NCBI RefSeq assembly: GCF_001540865.1
Contig: NC_033642.1
Span: 2,320,421-2,384,420, forward strand
DNA: 64,000 nucleotides
Origin: Ananas comosus
Taxonomy: Eukaryota > Streptophyta > Magnoliopsida > Poales > Bromeliaceae
Direction of reading: 5' to 3'
How positions within the stretch are numbered: position 1 is the first letter of the stretch; every line of letters begins with the position of its first letter. This document shows positions 12,273-25,310 of the stretch, piece after piece. The notes under the pieces were generated by a model that did not search any database, was not told where the DNA came from, and saw only the letters and a program-made list of their open reading frames with translations. The translations under genes and the position numbers were made by a program.

Positions 12273-15200
12273 GTTTGTCTGATCTATAACAAACTATAGA
12301 AGGAAGCATGTTTGTCCGCTTCCGTTTCATTCTTTTTTTTTTTTCAAAAGATAAAAGATATACATAACTTATCTGAATTATAAACTATTTTGAAAAAACC
12401 TATCTAATCTTTTAAAATTTTAATTTTATTGCACAATTTTCGATTTGTTTGATTTGAGTTGACGGACGACACTTTGACTTCAAAATTTAAATACATCGTT
12501 TATCGTTACAAATTTAATTAACATATTTCAAACAATTCTCTTAATTATTCATTCATTAAAGTAAGAGATTAGCTTAAATTTTAAAGTCAAGTATCGTTGA
12601 CTACCTCGGATCAAATAAATTGAAAATTGAGTAGTAAAATCAAAATTTTGAAAGGTTTGATAGTCATGTCAAAGTACTCTACAATTCAGATAAACTCTGT
12701 ACAATTTTTTTAAACAAGTAGAATTTAAATTAGAATTTTAAGAACTAACTTGATAACTGTGTTAGCTTGAGTTGTTGGCAAATAGTATTTTATTCATTTG
12801 TTTCAACACTCTCTGCTTGTTTGGTTAATCATTACGTAAAGTAATTAACTTAAATAAGACATGAGTTAGTAGAATAATAAGCCAAATTTGGTGAGTCCCC
12901 CTCTGGTACGAGAATTCTTTTTTTTTTTTTTTTTATTGGAAGTAAGCATCTTGATTTTTTGCATAGCAAATTTCATCTCTTAGATGATTTATTTCATTGA
13001 AAAAATAATAATTTAGCGTCCTAATATTTTATTCAATCTATGTATATAACCACACTCTTCATCTACTAAATATTATGTACTTTTTGAGTAATTTAAAAAG
13101 ACATGTCGAATAAGAAATTCATGCATCCAAACAGAGCCATAATAATTTGCTTGTGTGATTGAAAGTAATGAATGTGATTTTTGCTCCTTTAAAGTCTTGG
13201 TATCTATAGTTTGCTAGGATAATATAAAAATAATAATTTGAAGGTGGAATATGATATCTGTTTGACACATTTGATCGCACATTTTATATATCCACTTAAT
13301 GCTATATACTTTTTAAATAATTCAAAGAAATATAGAGCTATGCTGGATTAGGAGCACATAGATATCAGTGCTATCAAGTCATTTTCGATAATAGAACTTT
13401 CAGTTGACGATCGGTTCTGTTAAATTTGATCTAAAAAATAAATTTTCGCAATTTTTAGATATCATTTACATATATAGTGATCGAAAGGGTTCAAAAGCAA
13501 TAATTTTAATGATAGTGATGAACTATTTGCAAGTTTAACGATATAAGAATATCCAACTTATGTGAAATTTTAATAGAAAAATTTTCTTATATTATATAAA
13601 GTAAAATCAATACCTGTGATCTAAATTTTAATGTTATATCGTTACTTTTAATGAAATTTTTATTTTTAATCATTGATTTTGCGCTCTTCGATTATTAGGT
13701 AAATGATAATAAAAAATTACAAAATTTATTTGTTAGATACTTTCAATATTTTATATCAAATCTAATATAACTAATCATGGATTCAGAAGTTTCAGCACAA
13801 AAAATAGGAGTCAACATGCTTCTAAAACACGCAGTCGGACCTAGAAATATACAGAATGAAATGCTCGTACTTCCAAAGAAGGCTTATTAAGTTTAGGCCG
13901 TTCAAAAATTTTTTAAAAAAACCATATTAATATTTATATTCTTTTTTTTTTGTTTTGGCTAAATTACAGAAAATCTTCTGTAAATACACGTCTTTTTAAT
14001 TTTGTTTTACTTTCAAAAATCAATATTTTGTCTTTTTAAAATTTTAAAAATATTTTCAGAGGAGTACGGCAATAATTTTTAATATATTTATATAATTTTG
14101 AAGGGTATATTTTCAATATGAATTATAAGAATTGGATGAAACAATGATGGAACCCTGATGGAGGGTGGCTAAACGCAACAAATTGAAATGTTGCAAGGGT
14201 AAAATGTAAATTTTTAAAAATTAGAAAGAAAAAGTAAAAAAATAAAATTAGGTATTTATAAAGAGATTTTATGTAATTTAGCTTTTCTTTTTTTTTTTTT
14301 TTGATTAGGGGGAGTGACTTCAATGGAGCCATTCCTGAAGAAATTCTTCCCGGCGGTATACAAGAGGATGCAAGAGGAGGCCGGGGAGGTCAGCAACTAC
14401 TGCAAGTTCGACAGCCAGCTGCTGACGGCGTTCACGTCGTCATTATACGTCGCCGGCCTCGTCGCCACCCTGCTCGCCTCGCGGATAACTGGGGGAGCCG
14501 GCCGCCGCACCTCGATGCTCCTCGGCGGTGCCGCCTTTGTCGCAGGCACGGCGGTCGGCGGGGCTGCCATCGACGTCTACATGCTCATCCTCAGCAGGCT
14601 TCTGCTCGGCGTCGGCCTCGGCTTCGCGAACCAGGTCAGTCGTAATTTGCAGCTACTCATCCACACTCCACTGCTGCTGCTCCCTCAACTTAATTTACGC
14701 ATGCATCAATTGTGTCCAAGTAAAGTATTTGGTTAAAATATAGAGAACATTTCTATAAATATTCACTTTTCTATTTTACTGTAAAAATCTCAGATTTTCT
14801 TATTTACCCTAAAAAAATTTTTTTTTTAACCGTTCAAATTCTTTCGAATATATCTCTAAAGTTAAATTTCTGATAACAAACGATTAGAAAAAACCGTTTT
14901 CTCCGTGATTTTACCCTTTTAAAATATACCCTTCTACTGTTACCAACTTTTCTAATTTGCCATTATGTTATGAGAAACAAAGTATGTATTTTAACTTTTC
15001 ATCCTTTCAAATATATATCATTCTACCATCATCAACTTTTCTTATTTATTCTTAAGTTTAGGAGCAAAAGAGATATTTTAATTTTTTTTTTTAAACTCTG
15101 ATAAAAGTTTAAACCGAATTTTAAATGAGATGACTTAACGGGTGCTAACAGTAGGATTATTTTTGAATAACAGAGAAATATATGAGGAATATAATTGAAA

Positions 15201-18200
15201 TAAAAAAAAAACATGGTTATATAAAATATTTCAGAAGTTTTAAGGGGTATATAGGTAATTATCATTTTTAAAAAATTTACCTATCCCTTTTTAAAAATAT
15301 ATATTTTGTTTTCTTAAAATTTAGAATTGTAGCACTTCGCTCGGTTATAATTTCGTCACTATTTTATACATAATTATATGGTATAGTGGAGAAACTTATT
15401 GAGATATTTACTATATTATAAAAAATTGTTAAAATGTATAAATATTTTGGGTGCGTTTGGTTCGAAGTCGGAATCGGAATCAAAATCGGAATCGAAATAA
15501 GCTGGAATAGGAATCGGAATGACTTACTACCTAATTTTGTTTGGTTCATTACCTGAATCAGAATCGAAATAAATCATTTCTATTGTCGATGTTTGGTTCA
15601 GATAGATATAAAAGACGTAATCAAATTAATATTCTAACTTTATCTTTATAATATATTAATTTAAATCTAAATTGAAAATTAAATATTAAAAATTTACATC
15701 AAATTTTGAAATAATGTCAAAATTTTAAATCTATTTTTTTTTAAAAAAAAATTAAACTTTAAAGTTGAGTGGATAATTCAAAATATAAAACTAAATTTCG
15801 ATTTATTCAAATTCAAACTTAAAATTACAATTTAAATTTTAATTTGAATCCATAAATTTAATTTAAGTTTTAAATAAAATTTGTATATAAATTAAAATTT
15901 AATTTAAATTCAAATTCATAAGAGATTCAAAATACTTGATTAAATTTTAATTTTTAATTCAAATTAAAATTAAAATTTAAAATTATAAATTTAATTTCTA
16001 AATTTAAACTTATTTTTTAATTAAAAAAGTTGAAAAATAAATTTAATTCGAATAAATATCTATTCCGTCCGGATTCAACTTCCAATCCGGCCTCCTAGGC
16101 CGGATTAAAAAAAGAGTTGATTGGAAAATTCCCATTCCACTCAGGAATCGAAATCGAAATGGGACACCTACATACCAAACACCTACAAACGAATTTACCC
16201 ATTTCGATTCCGATTCCACGGTAAAAAAAAAAAACGAACCAAACACGCCCAAATACTTCCGGTCAACTTAGGTAACTTTATAAAAGAGATTCTCAATATT
16301 GAATAATTTACATTTTTTTTGTCTTTTTTAGAATAAAATGAGTCTGTTAGCAATTATCCAGTTGTACCAAATAATTATGCAAGAAATAGTGAAGAGTTTA
16401 TGTCACATCCCGGATTGTCACGTTCCCCGGGCTCGCCAACAGATCCGCCGTAGATAAAGAGATTTCCCGTGTATACGAAGCATTAGCTGTACCTACAAAT
16501 AGAATATAACTATTATAAGAAGTACAGAGCTGCTAAAACTGAAATATATATAAATAAAAAGTTCCACTGTACATACAGATTCTAAAATATAATTCTGACC
16601 ATCCAACATCTAAGATATAACCACCTCTCAGAGAGTAACACTAAATACACTGTATGTACATGGCAATATTCAAAACTATTTCTGGTAGGGATACTTCTTT
16701 AGTAAGGTGACCGCGAAAGATAGGGATCTAGTTTGCGACTCACTTATCTTGGTCAGAAGCAGCAGCAGCAACTGACGGCTTTGCAAGAAAAGTTGGCAAC
16801 AATGGGTGTAAGAACTACTTCAAAATAGACTAGTCGTCAGTGGGTACCGTCACCAACTCCAACGGGCTACCCACTAAGTCTATAGTATGAGTAATAAACT
16901 GATAGGTAAAAGGATAGTAAAATAAACTGAAATAAACTCTACATCTAAATGCCACTATACTATCGTTATCCAAACCATACTCTCTGTAGACATATAAATG
17001 CATCAGTAGCCACAAATCAGTCACAACTGACCCAACCTCAAGGGACCGCCAACTGGCCAATCTAGCCTGTGCCCAAAATATAACGCATACCACCCACAAG
17101 GGTGGCTGGTCCAAGAAAACTGCCCAGACGGGACTACTGCGACATTAACGTAAGAAAAGACTCACGGAGCGGCACTCGTGGGCACGACCCAACCGAGTCT
17201 GCAAGTGTATCTCTGTCGAGCTCAATCAGGCTCACACAGACTATAATCAATACAAATGGGTTCAACTGGTCTAACAATCAAGGCTCACGTGCCGTCGGCA
17301 CAATCTGATACAAGGTGTAAGAATCTGGATCCACTGTCAACCCCGACGGCACCCGATAGTACAAAATAGCCTAACTCTGCTGTAAAAGCGAACTCGGCCC
17401 CTCAGTACGAGCGTAATCTCAATCTATACTAGTCTAAGTATCCACGACGCACTAACAGCTATGATACACAAGAAAAATCAGCTCCTGAAGCTAAATCTGA
17501 TAACTTTTCAAAAAGTGACAGGTGTGGGTTAATAAGTTTTCTCCTAAATCAAATTCTAGTTCAGCAAATAATAATCATCATAAATTAGCTAAGCATATTT
17601 CAAAAATTAGATTTCATCTATAACATACAAATCTACAGTTTGAGCTATAAAACATGATGATTATATGTAAAACTATACATCTTGGGGTTTCATATGCTTA
17701 GGAGGCATTTTAAAGGCTTCGGACAACATCAACCCATCTTAAATGCTAGTCGAACAACGGCTAGAAGTCGATAGGAGAATCCCCGCACAAAACCAACCTC
17801 AACCGAAAATAAACCAGCGGAAAAATAAGATTCGGATCCACTCTGCAGCACTTCTCGGTGCCCAAATCAAGGGTCCAGAACAACAAGCTCGCAGCTTCAG
17901 CCTACAAGGGTTAAACATGGAATTTAACACAATTCCTAAGTCTAAATGTAGTGAAATTTCACTCAACTCATTTCAAAAGGCTAAAGTGCAGTTCCCCACG
18001 TTTCTCACCAAAATTGAGCTCAAAATGATTACCAAAAAGCCTTCACACAAATTCGGACCTGTTAGAACTAAAACCGAGAAGATCTAGTTCGTCGGATGCG
18101 AAAATACCAAAAGAGATCCGAGAAAAAAGAGAAGAAAAATAAAGCACACAATATTTACGTGGTTCGGCCAACGGCCTATGTCCACGGGTGAAGACGGAGC

Positions 18201-21200
18201 GGAGATCTTCATTATAATCAAAGTGGTGTGCAAAATATACCTCTCTCATAAAATCCTAATCCCAAAAAATACACCAATATTCTCTCTCTCATCTTCCGCA
18301 CTAAACTAAAGGAATAAAGGGTATATTTATAATAGTGGTTAAATCCTAATACAACTAGGAATACAAATCCACTAAGATTAGGAATATTTCGATAAATTAG
18401 GCATAATCTAAACTTAACTTAATAGGATAATTAAAACAGAATAAGGTTAGAAAACCTTGAGGTACTAGAATTCGAGACAAATTTAACAATCTCCACCTTG
18501 GCTTGAATTCTATGTCTTCTCCACCAAAATCCCAAGAGCTTCTGAAGTGCTACTGCACATGCGAACAAGTTTACGGAATACTTGACTTTGATTGCCTAAA
18601 AAACTTAATGAGCAAATCCGCGGGATTCTATGAAGTGCCAATCTTCTCATTTTCCAACTATGCCGCCTTTTTGCAACCTCTGTTGCATCAAAACGACAAC
18701 TTGTCGTAGAGCGAAATTGTTGGAGCGATCAAACTTCTCGATCTCAAATTCGTCGATGTCTTAAACACCCAAACAAACACTCCGGCTCTAATACCAGTTT
18801 GTTAGAACTAAAACCGAGAAGATCTAGTTCGTCGGATGCGAAAATACCAAAAGAAATCTGAGAAAGAGAGAAGAAAAATAAAGCACACAATATTTACATG
18901 GTTCGGCCAATGGCCTACGTCCACGGGCGAAGACGGAGCGGAGATCTTCATTATAATCAAAGTGGTGTACAAAATATGCCTCTCTCACAAAACCCTAATC
19001 CCAAAAAATACATCCATATTCTCTCTCTCATCGTCCGCACTAAATCAATAGCAGAAAGGGTATATTTATAATAGTGGCTAAATCCTAATACGATTAGGAA
19101 TACAAACCCACTAAGATTAGGAATATCTCGATAAATTAGGCATAATCTAAAGTTAACTTAATCGGATAATTAAAACAGAATAGGGTTAGAAAACCTTGCG
19201 GTACTAGAATTCGAGACATATTTAACAGGACCCAATTTCTAGATGCCCAGAACTTGCATCAAGAACTTTAGCACTTAAGTAAATATGCAACTCAGCTCAA
19301 TTTTGAGAAGATTCAGTAATGTTGGGTTCAAACCTTTCATAAGTGAGGGAAGAGCACCTCTAATTCCAGGAATTAGCTCTCTACAAAGATCTGGATTCAA
19401 AAATCCAACAAGTCCCTCAAAACCTTCAAAAATTCGCATATAAGCTTAGTTATCTAAAATCTAAGCTAAACTCACCTTGAGATCTGTAATTCAGGTGGGG
19501 AATCCCTTCTAAACCAGTGAGGGGTGATGGAAAACCAAATCCAACATAAAAAATCCAGCTCCCAAGGCATTTGGATCTAGCAATTCGAGCTTACATACCT
19601 ACTTAAATTGATGTTGGAAAGGTTCAACACACTCCCCTTTAAGTCCACAATTCATGAAACCGAGTTAATTTCATAGCAATTGGATGCTCCTACACCGCAC
19701 ACGAGCCGAAACTCTGTAGAATTCTAAGTCCTCAATGCCAAAATATGAAAATTTGAATGAGTGGAGGGGGTTTGGTGCAAAAATGCAAGCTCCCTGTGAA
19801 GAAGAGGTGAAAAGACCTCTCAGGGGACGTTCTCCCGTTTTTATAGAGGTACAGGTTGGGTACAATAAGCCTCAAGAATAAGGAATGTAAACCTGTACTA
19901 CTGTTGAAATCCCCACATTTGGGCACCCAGAACCCAGAAGTGGGCGCCCAGATTCTCCAGCCTGCACGAAACTACACTTCGGGTTCTCCGCCCAGCGGTC
20001 CGCTACTCCGCTATCCGGTTCCGGCGGATCTCACCTGCCACGTACACGTGTCAACACGATTAATATTCACGAAGTGAACTTTCGTGCTCAACTTTCGGGC
20101 GCCCTAAACTGGGTTTGAAGTGACTTCAATATCCCACACAAAGCATCACTCTGTTTCTGGGCGCCCTAAGCCACTTCTGGGCGCTCTAAACTACCGGAAC
20201 TTTAGTTTTGGCTTATTTGAGTGCGCATAGTTTGTTTTCGCATCTATTTCATGCCAAAACGATTCCAACTCATCCCAACACTCCACAGATGTGTCGACTA
20301 GTCGTTGATACTGTAGTCATTCCGATAGCTAAACTCGAGGGACACTACAGTTTATAACAATGCCGAAGTTAGTACTACAACTCTAAATTTTAAAGAGACA
20401 AAATATAGAAAATTTTTTTTAAGAGAAAACCGGTAGATTGTTTTATTAGGAAATTAGAACTATATCAAAGATAACAAAAGAGTTAGATAGTAGACGAACA
20501 TGATTGTAAAGTTGCATTGGCAACATTATGAGCTTCTGTATTTCGATCTCTTCTAACATAGGAGATAGTAATTAATATTTGGATGCAGCCGCAATAAATT
20601 TCTACAGTCGTTAATAAGAGGAGGAGGGGCCCAATTTGACAGTGTGTTAGTAGAAAGAATAGTAAAAGCCTCATTCCAAGCAACAGTGTAAATAGTAGTA
20701 CTAAAAGCTGGCCATGAACTAACAATTTGAAGAGCCCGTAAGATAACATTCAATATTCCTTTGGCAGTCGAGCTGGCATAATTGAACTCGCTAACATTAT
20801 TGGGGCAGAACTTAGTTGTACCATGAAAGATCATCCCAATCCCACATAAGCCAACATTCCAAGAAGCTACAGTCCAATACTCTATATCACAGTTAATTCG
20901 CACTGCTGCTTTTGGGAGTTGTATGTGCACATTTGAGGCTTCATATTGTTGGGATGCTCATTTAGAGATTCAAATAATTCTTTGGCCTTACTTATAACAT
21001 TGGTAATATTAAGTTGGTGTTGTCAAAAAATCACATCACACCGTCGTTTCCAAATATGCCAGCAAATAATAAAGATTAGAAAATTATCGTGTTGATAATA
21101 TAAAAAATCCTTGGAAAAAAAGCACCCAATCAAGAAGGAAATTGGGCTTAGATTCAAATTTGTGACATACTGGACAAACCATCCAAATTGCTCGAGAGAA

Positions 21201-24200
21201 ATCACAAAATAATAGAAGATGTTCAGCAGTTTCATTATGTAAGTTGCATAGAGGACATACCAAATCCCAAGCAAGAATTCTTTTTTTGATAGCCACATTC
21301 GTAGGCAGTGCCCGTACAAATGCTCGCTAAAGAAAAGTTTTAATGTGAGGGATGATCAAGGGGCATTTCTAGATGCATTCCAGTGCCCTCGTAATATGAT
21401 GTGTTCGAGAATAAGATGGCCTATCGATATAGCTGGCAAGAAAATTGTAAGCAAATTTAGTAATTAAACTTCCTGCATCCAAAAATTTTCGAATAAGCTT
21501 ATCTCGTCCTTCGGTTACACACATTGGAAGTTTTATCCGAATAATTTCATTCATCGAAAAAGGCTCGAAGATTGAATACAGTGTAACAATATCCCATTGT
21601 CAAGTACTGATTAGATTGCTAACTTTAAAAGTATTTTTTGGTAACTGAATATTAGTAAGAGAGGGAGTTGCAGGGATCTAGGGATCTTCCTTTATAAGAA
21701 TAGAAGTGCTACCAGCAATTTACCATACATGTCCTCAACTTATCTCTCATATTAAAAAGAGCCCCCCAATGATTTGTAGCGGCCTATGATTTTGTTGCCG
21801 ATCAAAAAGATTTCGAGCTAAAATATTTAGCTTTCGTGATTTGAGCCCAAAGAGTAGAAGATTTAGAAAGTATGAGCCAACCCATCTTCATGATAAGAGC
21901 TTTGTTGACATAAAGCGGGTCTTTGATTCCAAGTCCGCTAGCATACATAGGACGACAAAGAAACTACTAAGAAAAGTCGCTTATAAGTTTGGAGATTTCC
22001 TTTATAGTCTCGTTAGGGAGCAAAGTACTGGACATAGAAAAGATGGGGATGGAAGAGAGTACAAATTTGATCAATGTGAGGCGACCAGCATGTGAGAGGA
22101 ATTTAGATTTCCATGTGGCTAGTTTAGATTTAAACTTACTAACAAAAAAACAATGAGTAGAGGCCTTAAAGAGAGGGGCCAGAAGCGGGTTTTCTAGGTA
22201 TTTGTTCTCGTAACACATACATCGAATTTGAAAAGTGTCAGCAATATCCTTTTTAAGTTGTTCATTGACATTGCAGCTAAACCATATAGCAGATTTGGAG
22301 TAATTAATTTGCTGTCCAGAAATAGAGCAATAGACCTCTAGAGCTAACTTGATAGCAGAAGCCTCATCGATAGATGTAGTACCAAATAGTATCAGATCAT
22401 CAGCAAACATAAGATGGTTTATAGGGGGACCAAATTTGTTTAGTCTGTAGTCTTGGATGACGTGAAGAAATTGAAGATGGGGTAGGATTTGAGATAAAGT
22501 TTCAGCTCCAATCAAAAAAAGAAAACATGTAGATTTAAGGTAGGATTTGAGACAAAATGTAGATTTTTAAAACATAGGAAGGTAAAGTGAAAATTGTATA
22601 TTATAGAAGTGTTTTTTTTTCTTAATTTGAGCCACTAATAATTATTTAGTATGAAGATTTTTTTTTAGTTATGATTAAAATTTAGAAGTTTGATTTTTTG
22701 GTCAATTTGCATAAAAAATCTACTAGTTTTGAGATTTTGCAAAAGTGGGCCACTATTTTGGATTCTGCAGATTCAGTCTGAATTTTTAGAAAATTGATCA
22801 AAATACCTTTATTTTTTTCTCTCTCGCTCTTTGTTTTTTATCTCCAACCCTCATTGCCTCCTCTATCATCTCCACGGCCCTCAATGAAAGTAACGACGGC
22901 GGCACCGCCTCCTCTTCCTCCGCCTCCACTGACGCTAGTGCTGAAGGAGGAGAACTCGGAGCTAGTGTGGGTGAGGGCGAAGCAAGCGGAGGCGATGAAG
23001 TCGTGACCAAGGTAGTGCTCGTTGTCGCCCATGAGGGTGAGGACAAAGACGCGCCCGCGCTTCTCCAAGGAGCGAAAAAAGATGTAAAGGGTAGAAAAAG
23101 TAAAATATAAAAAGAAAAAATAAAGAAAAAATATTTTTTTCCTCCTCAAAAGACCATTTTGTATAGTTGCTACTACAGAAAAGGCCAAGAAGAAAAAAGA
23201 AGACGATATCGAACTGCTCAGATAAAGTTGCACTGTTTCAAAAAAATTACACTGTTTGAAACGAACGTTGCACTATTTGAGACGAAAATTATACTCTTTG
23301 AAATGAAAATTGCACTTTTTGGACTAAAGTTATACTGTTTGAGCGAAAATTGCATCTACAGCCTCTTCGCCATGGAGAGGCCTTCTGCTCCATCACGGTC
23401 TCAAAGCGGCCCTTCCTAGCCTCCCTCCTCACTCTCCTTCGCATTCCAGGGGGGCCCCACCCGCTTGATCAAGGATGTGCTCAAGGCGCTCTGCATTTGG
23501 CAACTGCACTTAAACTGATCCTTTTAGCAATAATGGAAGCACTCCAACTCAGATAATGAATTCTTTTGTCTAACTCGGCTCTGCATTCAAACTTCCTAAG
23601 TCTCGTTCGAGATAAGCGCTGCCATGACTGCCTCTACACTTATGGTCTCCGTACTATAAAGCAAGGTCACTAGATACTCTTTTGCCATCATAGCGTATTA
23701 TCCTCATCATCCAGGTTGACTCGAATATTAGTCAACTAGGCCACCATCTTAGTGAACTCATTTAGGTGTTTATGTAGACTCGGCACATCATACATTCACA
23801 GTGTGTGTAGCCACTCCTTAAGATACAATTTGTTCATTCAGAATTTGGTCATGCACATTTTGATCTTCCAACTTTTTCCACAATTTGTTGATTTTGACTC
23901 ATCGGCTATATTGTAAAGAACTTCATCCGCTAACAATTAATAGTGAAGCATACTTGGTGCCTTCCACTTTATCTTCTTTGATGTCGCGTGCATGACCTCC
24001 ACTAGCCGCTCAACATCTGGTCCAACTTTTTTTTGTATCAAGATTGCCTAAATTTTAATATAGCTGAAATTGTTTTTACCATCAAACTTATCTATTTGAA
24101 CTTTGTTGCCATCTTCATTGATCTCTTCCAAAGATCAATAACTTTATACTCTAATACTGGTTGTTGAGAATCCACAATCCACTTTGATACTAATTGTTGT

Positions 24201-25277
24201 AGATCTAATGCTATCTCTCACATTGGCTTTCGGGATTTCACAATGAAAGCATCAAATCAGGTTTACCTTAGCAAAAGCTAGTACAATTATAGCAGAAAGA
24301 AAATTTACGAAAAAAATATCAATAAAATAAAATTCACTAATCAAAAAAAGAATTACACCTAACTTTTTTTCAACACAGAATATTTCAGTCCAAGCCTATT
24401 TTCTAAATCTCTCTTATTCTCTTTTGTCTCTTTTATCTCTTTAGAAAAAGACTTCTCCTTTTCTCTCTCATAAGTATAGGCGCACTAGATGCATGCAAAC
24501 TTAAAGTCACTCTCTCCCCGCACATCACATGTGCATGTATGTATATATATATGAGTCCGGCTACTATACTATAGTATTAAGCTCTTGGTGCTATCAAGGT
24601 TTCCGCCGCTAGATCTACATCTTTGACCATTTTCACCCGTTAGATCATACTATTCAACTAGCCACCTACTCAACCCTAGTGGATTACTATCATCCTGACC
24701 GGAGACCACTATCATCTTAGCCGCACATCCCTTCATCCATGGTCCGAAACCTAATAACACTAAGTACTTGATACTATTAGTTGTATAGTAGCCTAATTCT
24801 GTATCTAGAGAGAGTTGAGTAGAATGCTATTAGTAGCAAACTGGCTCCATTGCCACCCATTTATTTTTGACGATGGAGCCTCCAAATCGACGATCAGCAC
24901 TATTGAATATGATCTATACCATTCACTACAATAAAAATAGTGTATAACGATACTTTTAAATGTCGGTACAAGAAAAAAAAAATGTTGCTGACTAAATTAC
25001 CGACACTTTTTAAAAGTGTTGCTATAAGTGGGGTCGCTATATGTAGGGCCGTTTTGATGTTGGCACTCACTCCTCTAGCGACCTGTGGCGGAGGGACATT
25101 GGAGATCGTAGCTCTCTACAGTCCCTGCGGTTAGAATGATGTGGGCCCCTTAGGATTGAGTGGGTAGTTTGTTGAATAGTATGATCTAATGGATGAAAAT
25201 GATTAAAAACATAGACCTAGCGGTAAAAAATTTACAAGCACCAAATATTTTGTGCTTTTACAAGCACTATAGCCGGA

Positions 25278-25310
<33 letters not shown>

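Noticed and set aside
14301..14645. Alternative long frames over STP exons 2-4 (also 32190-32783, 32329-32693 minus, 33460-34074 both strands)
   Set aside because: They are shadows of the GC-rich STP exons; only the spliced frame matches the transporter family along its whole length.
22838..23233. 131-residue minus-strand frame with Ser and Gly runs
   Set aside because: Low-complexity composition, no domain and no plausible gene structure; frames open on both strands.
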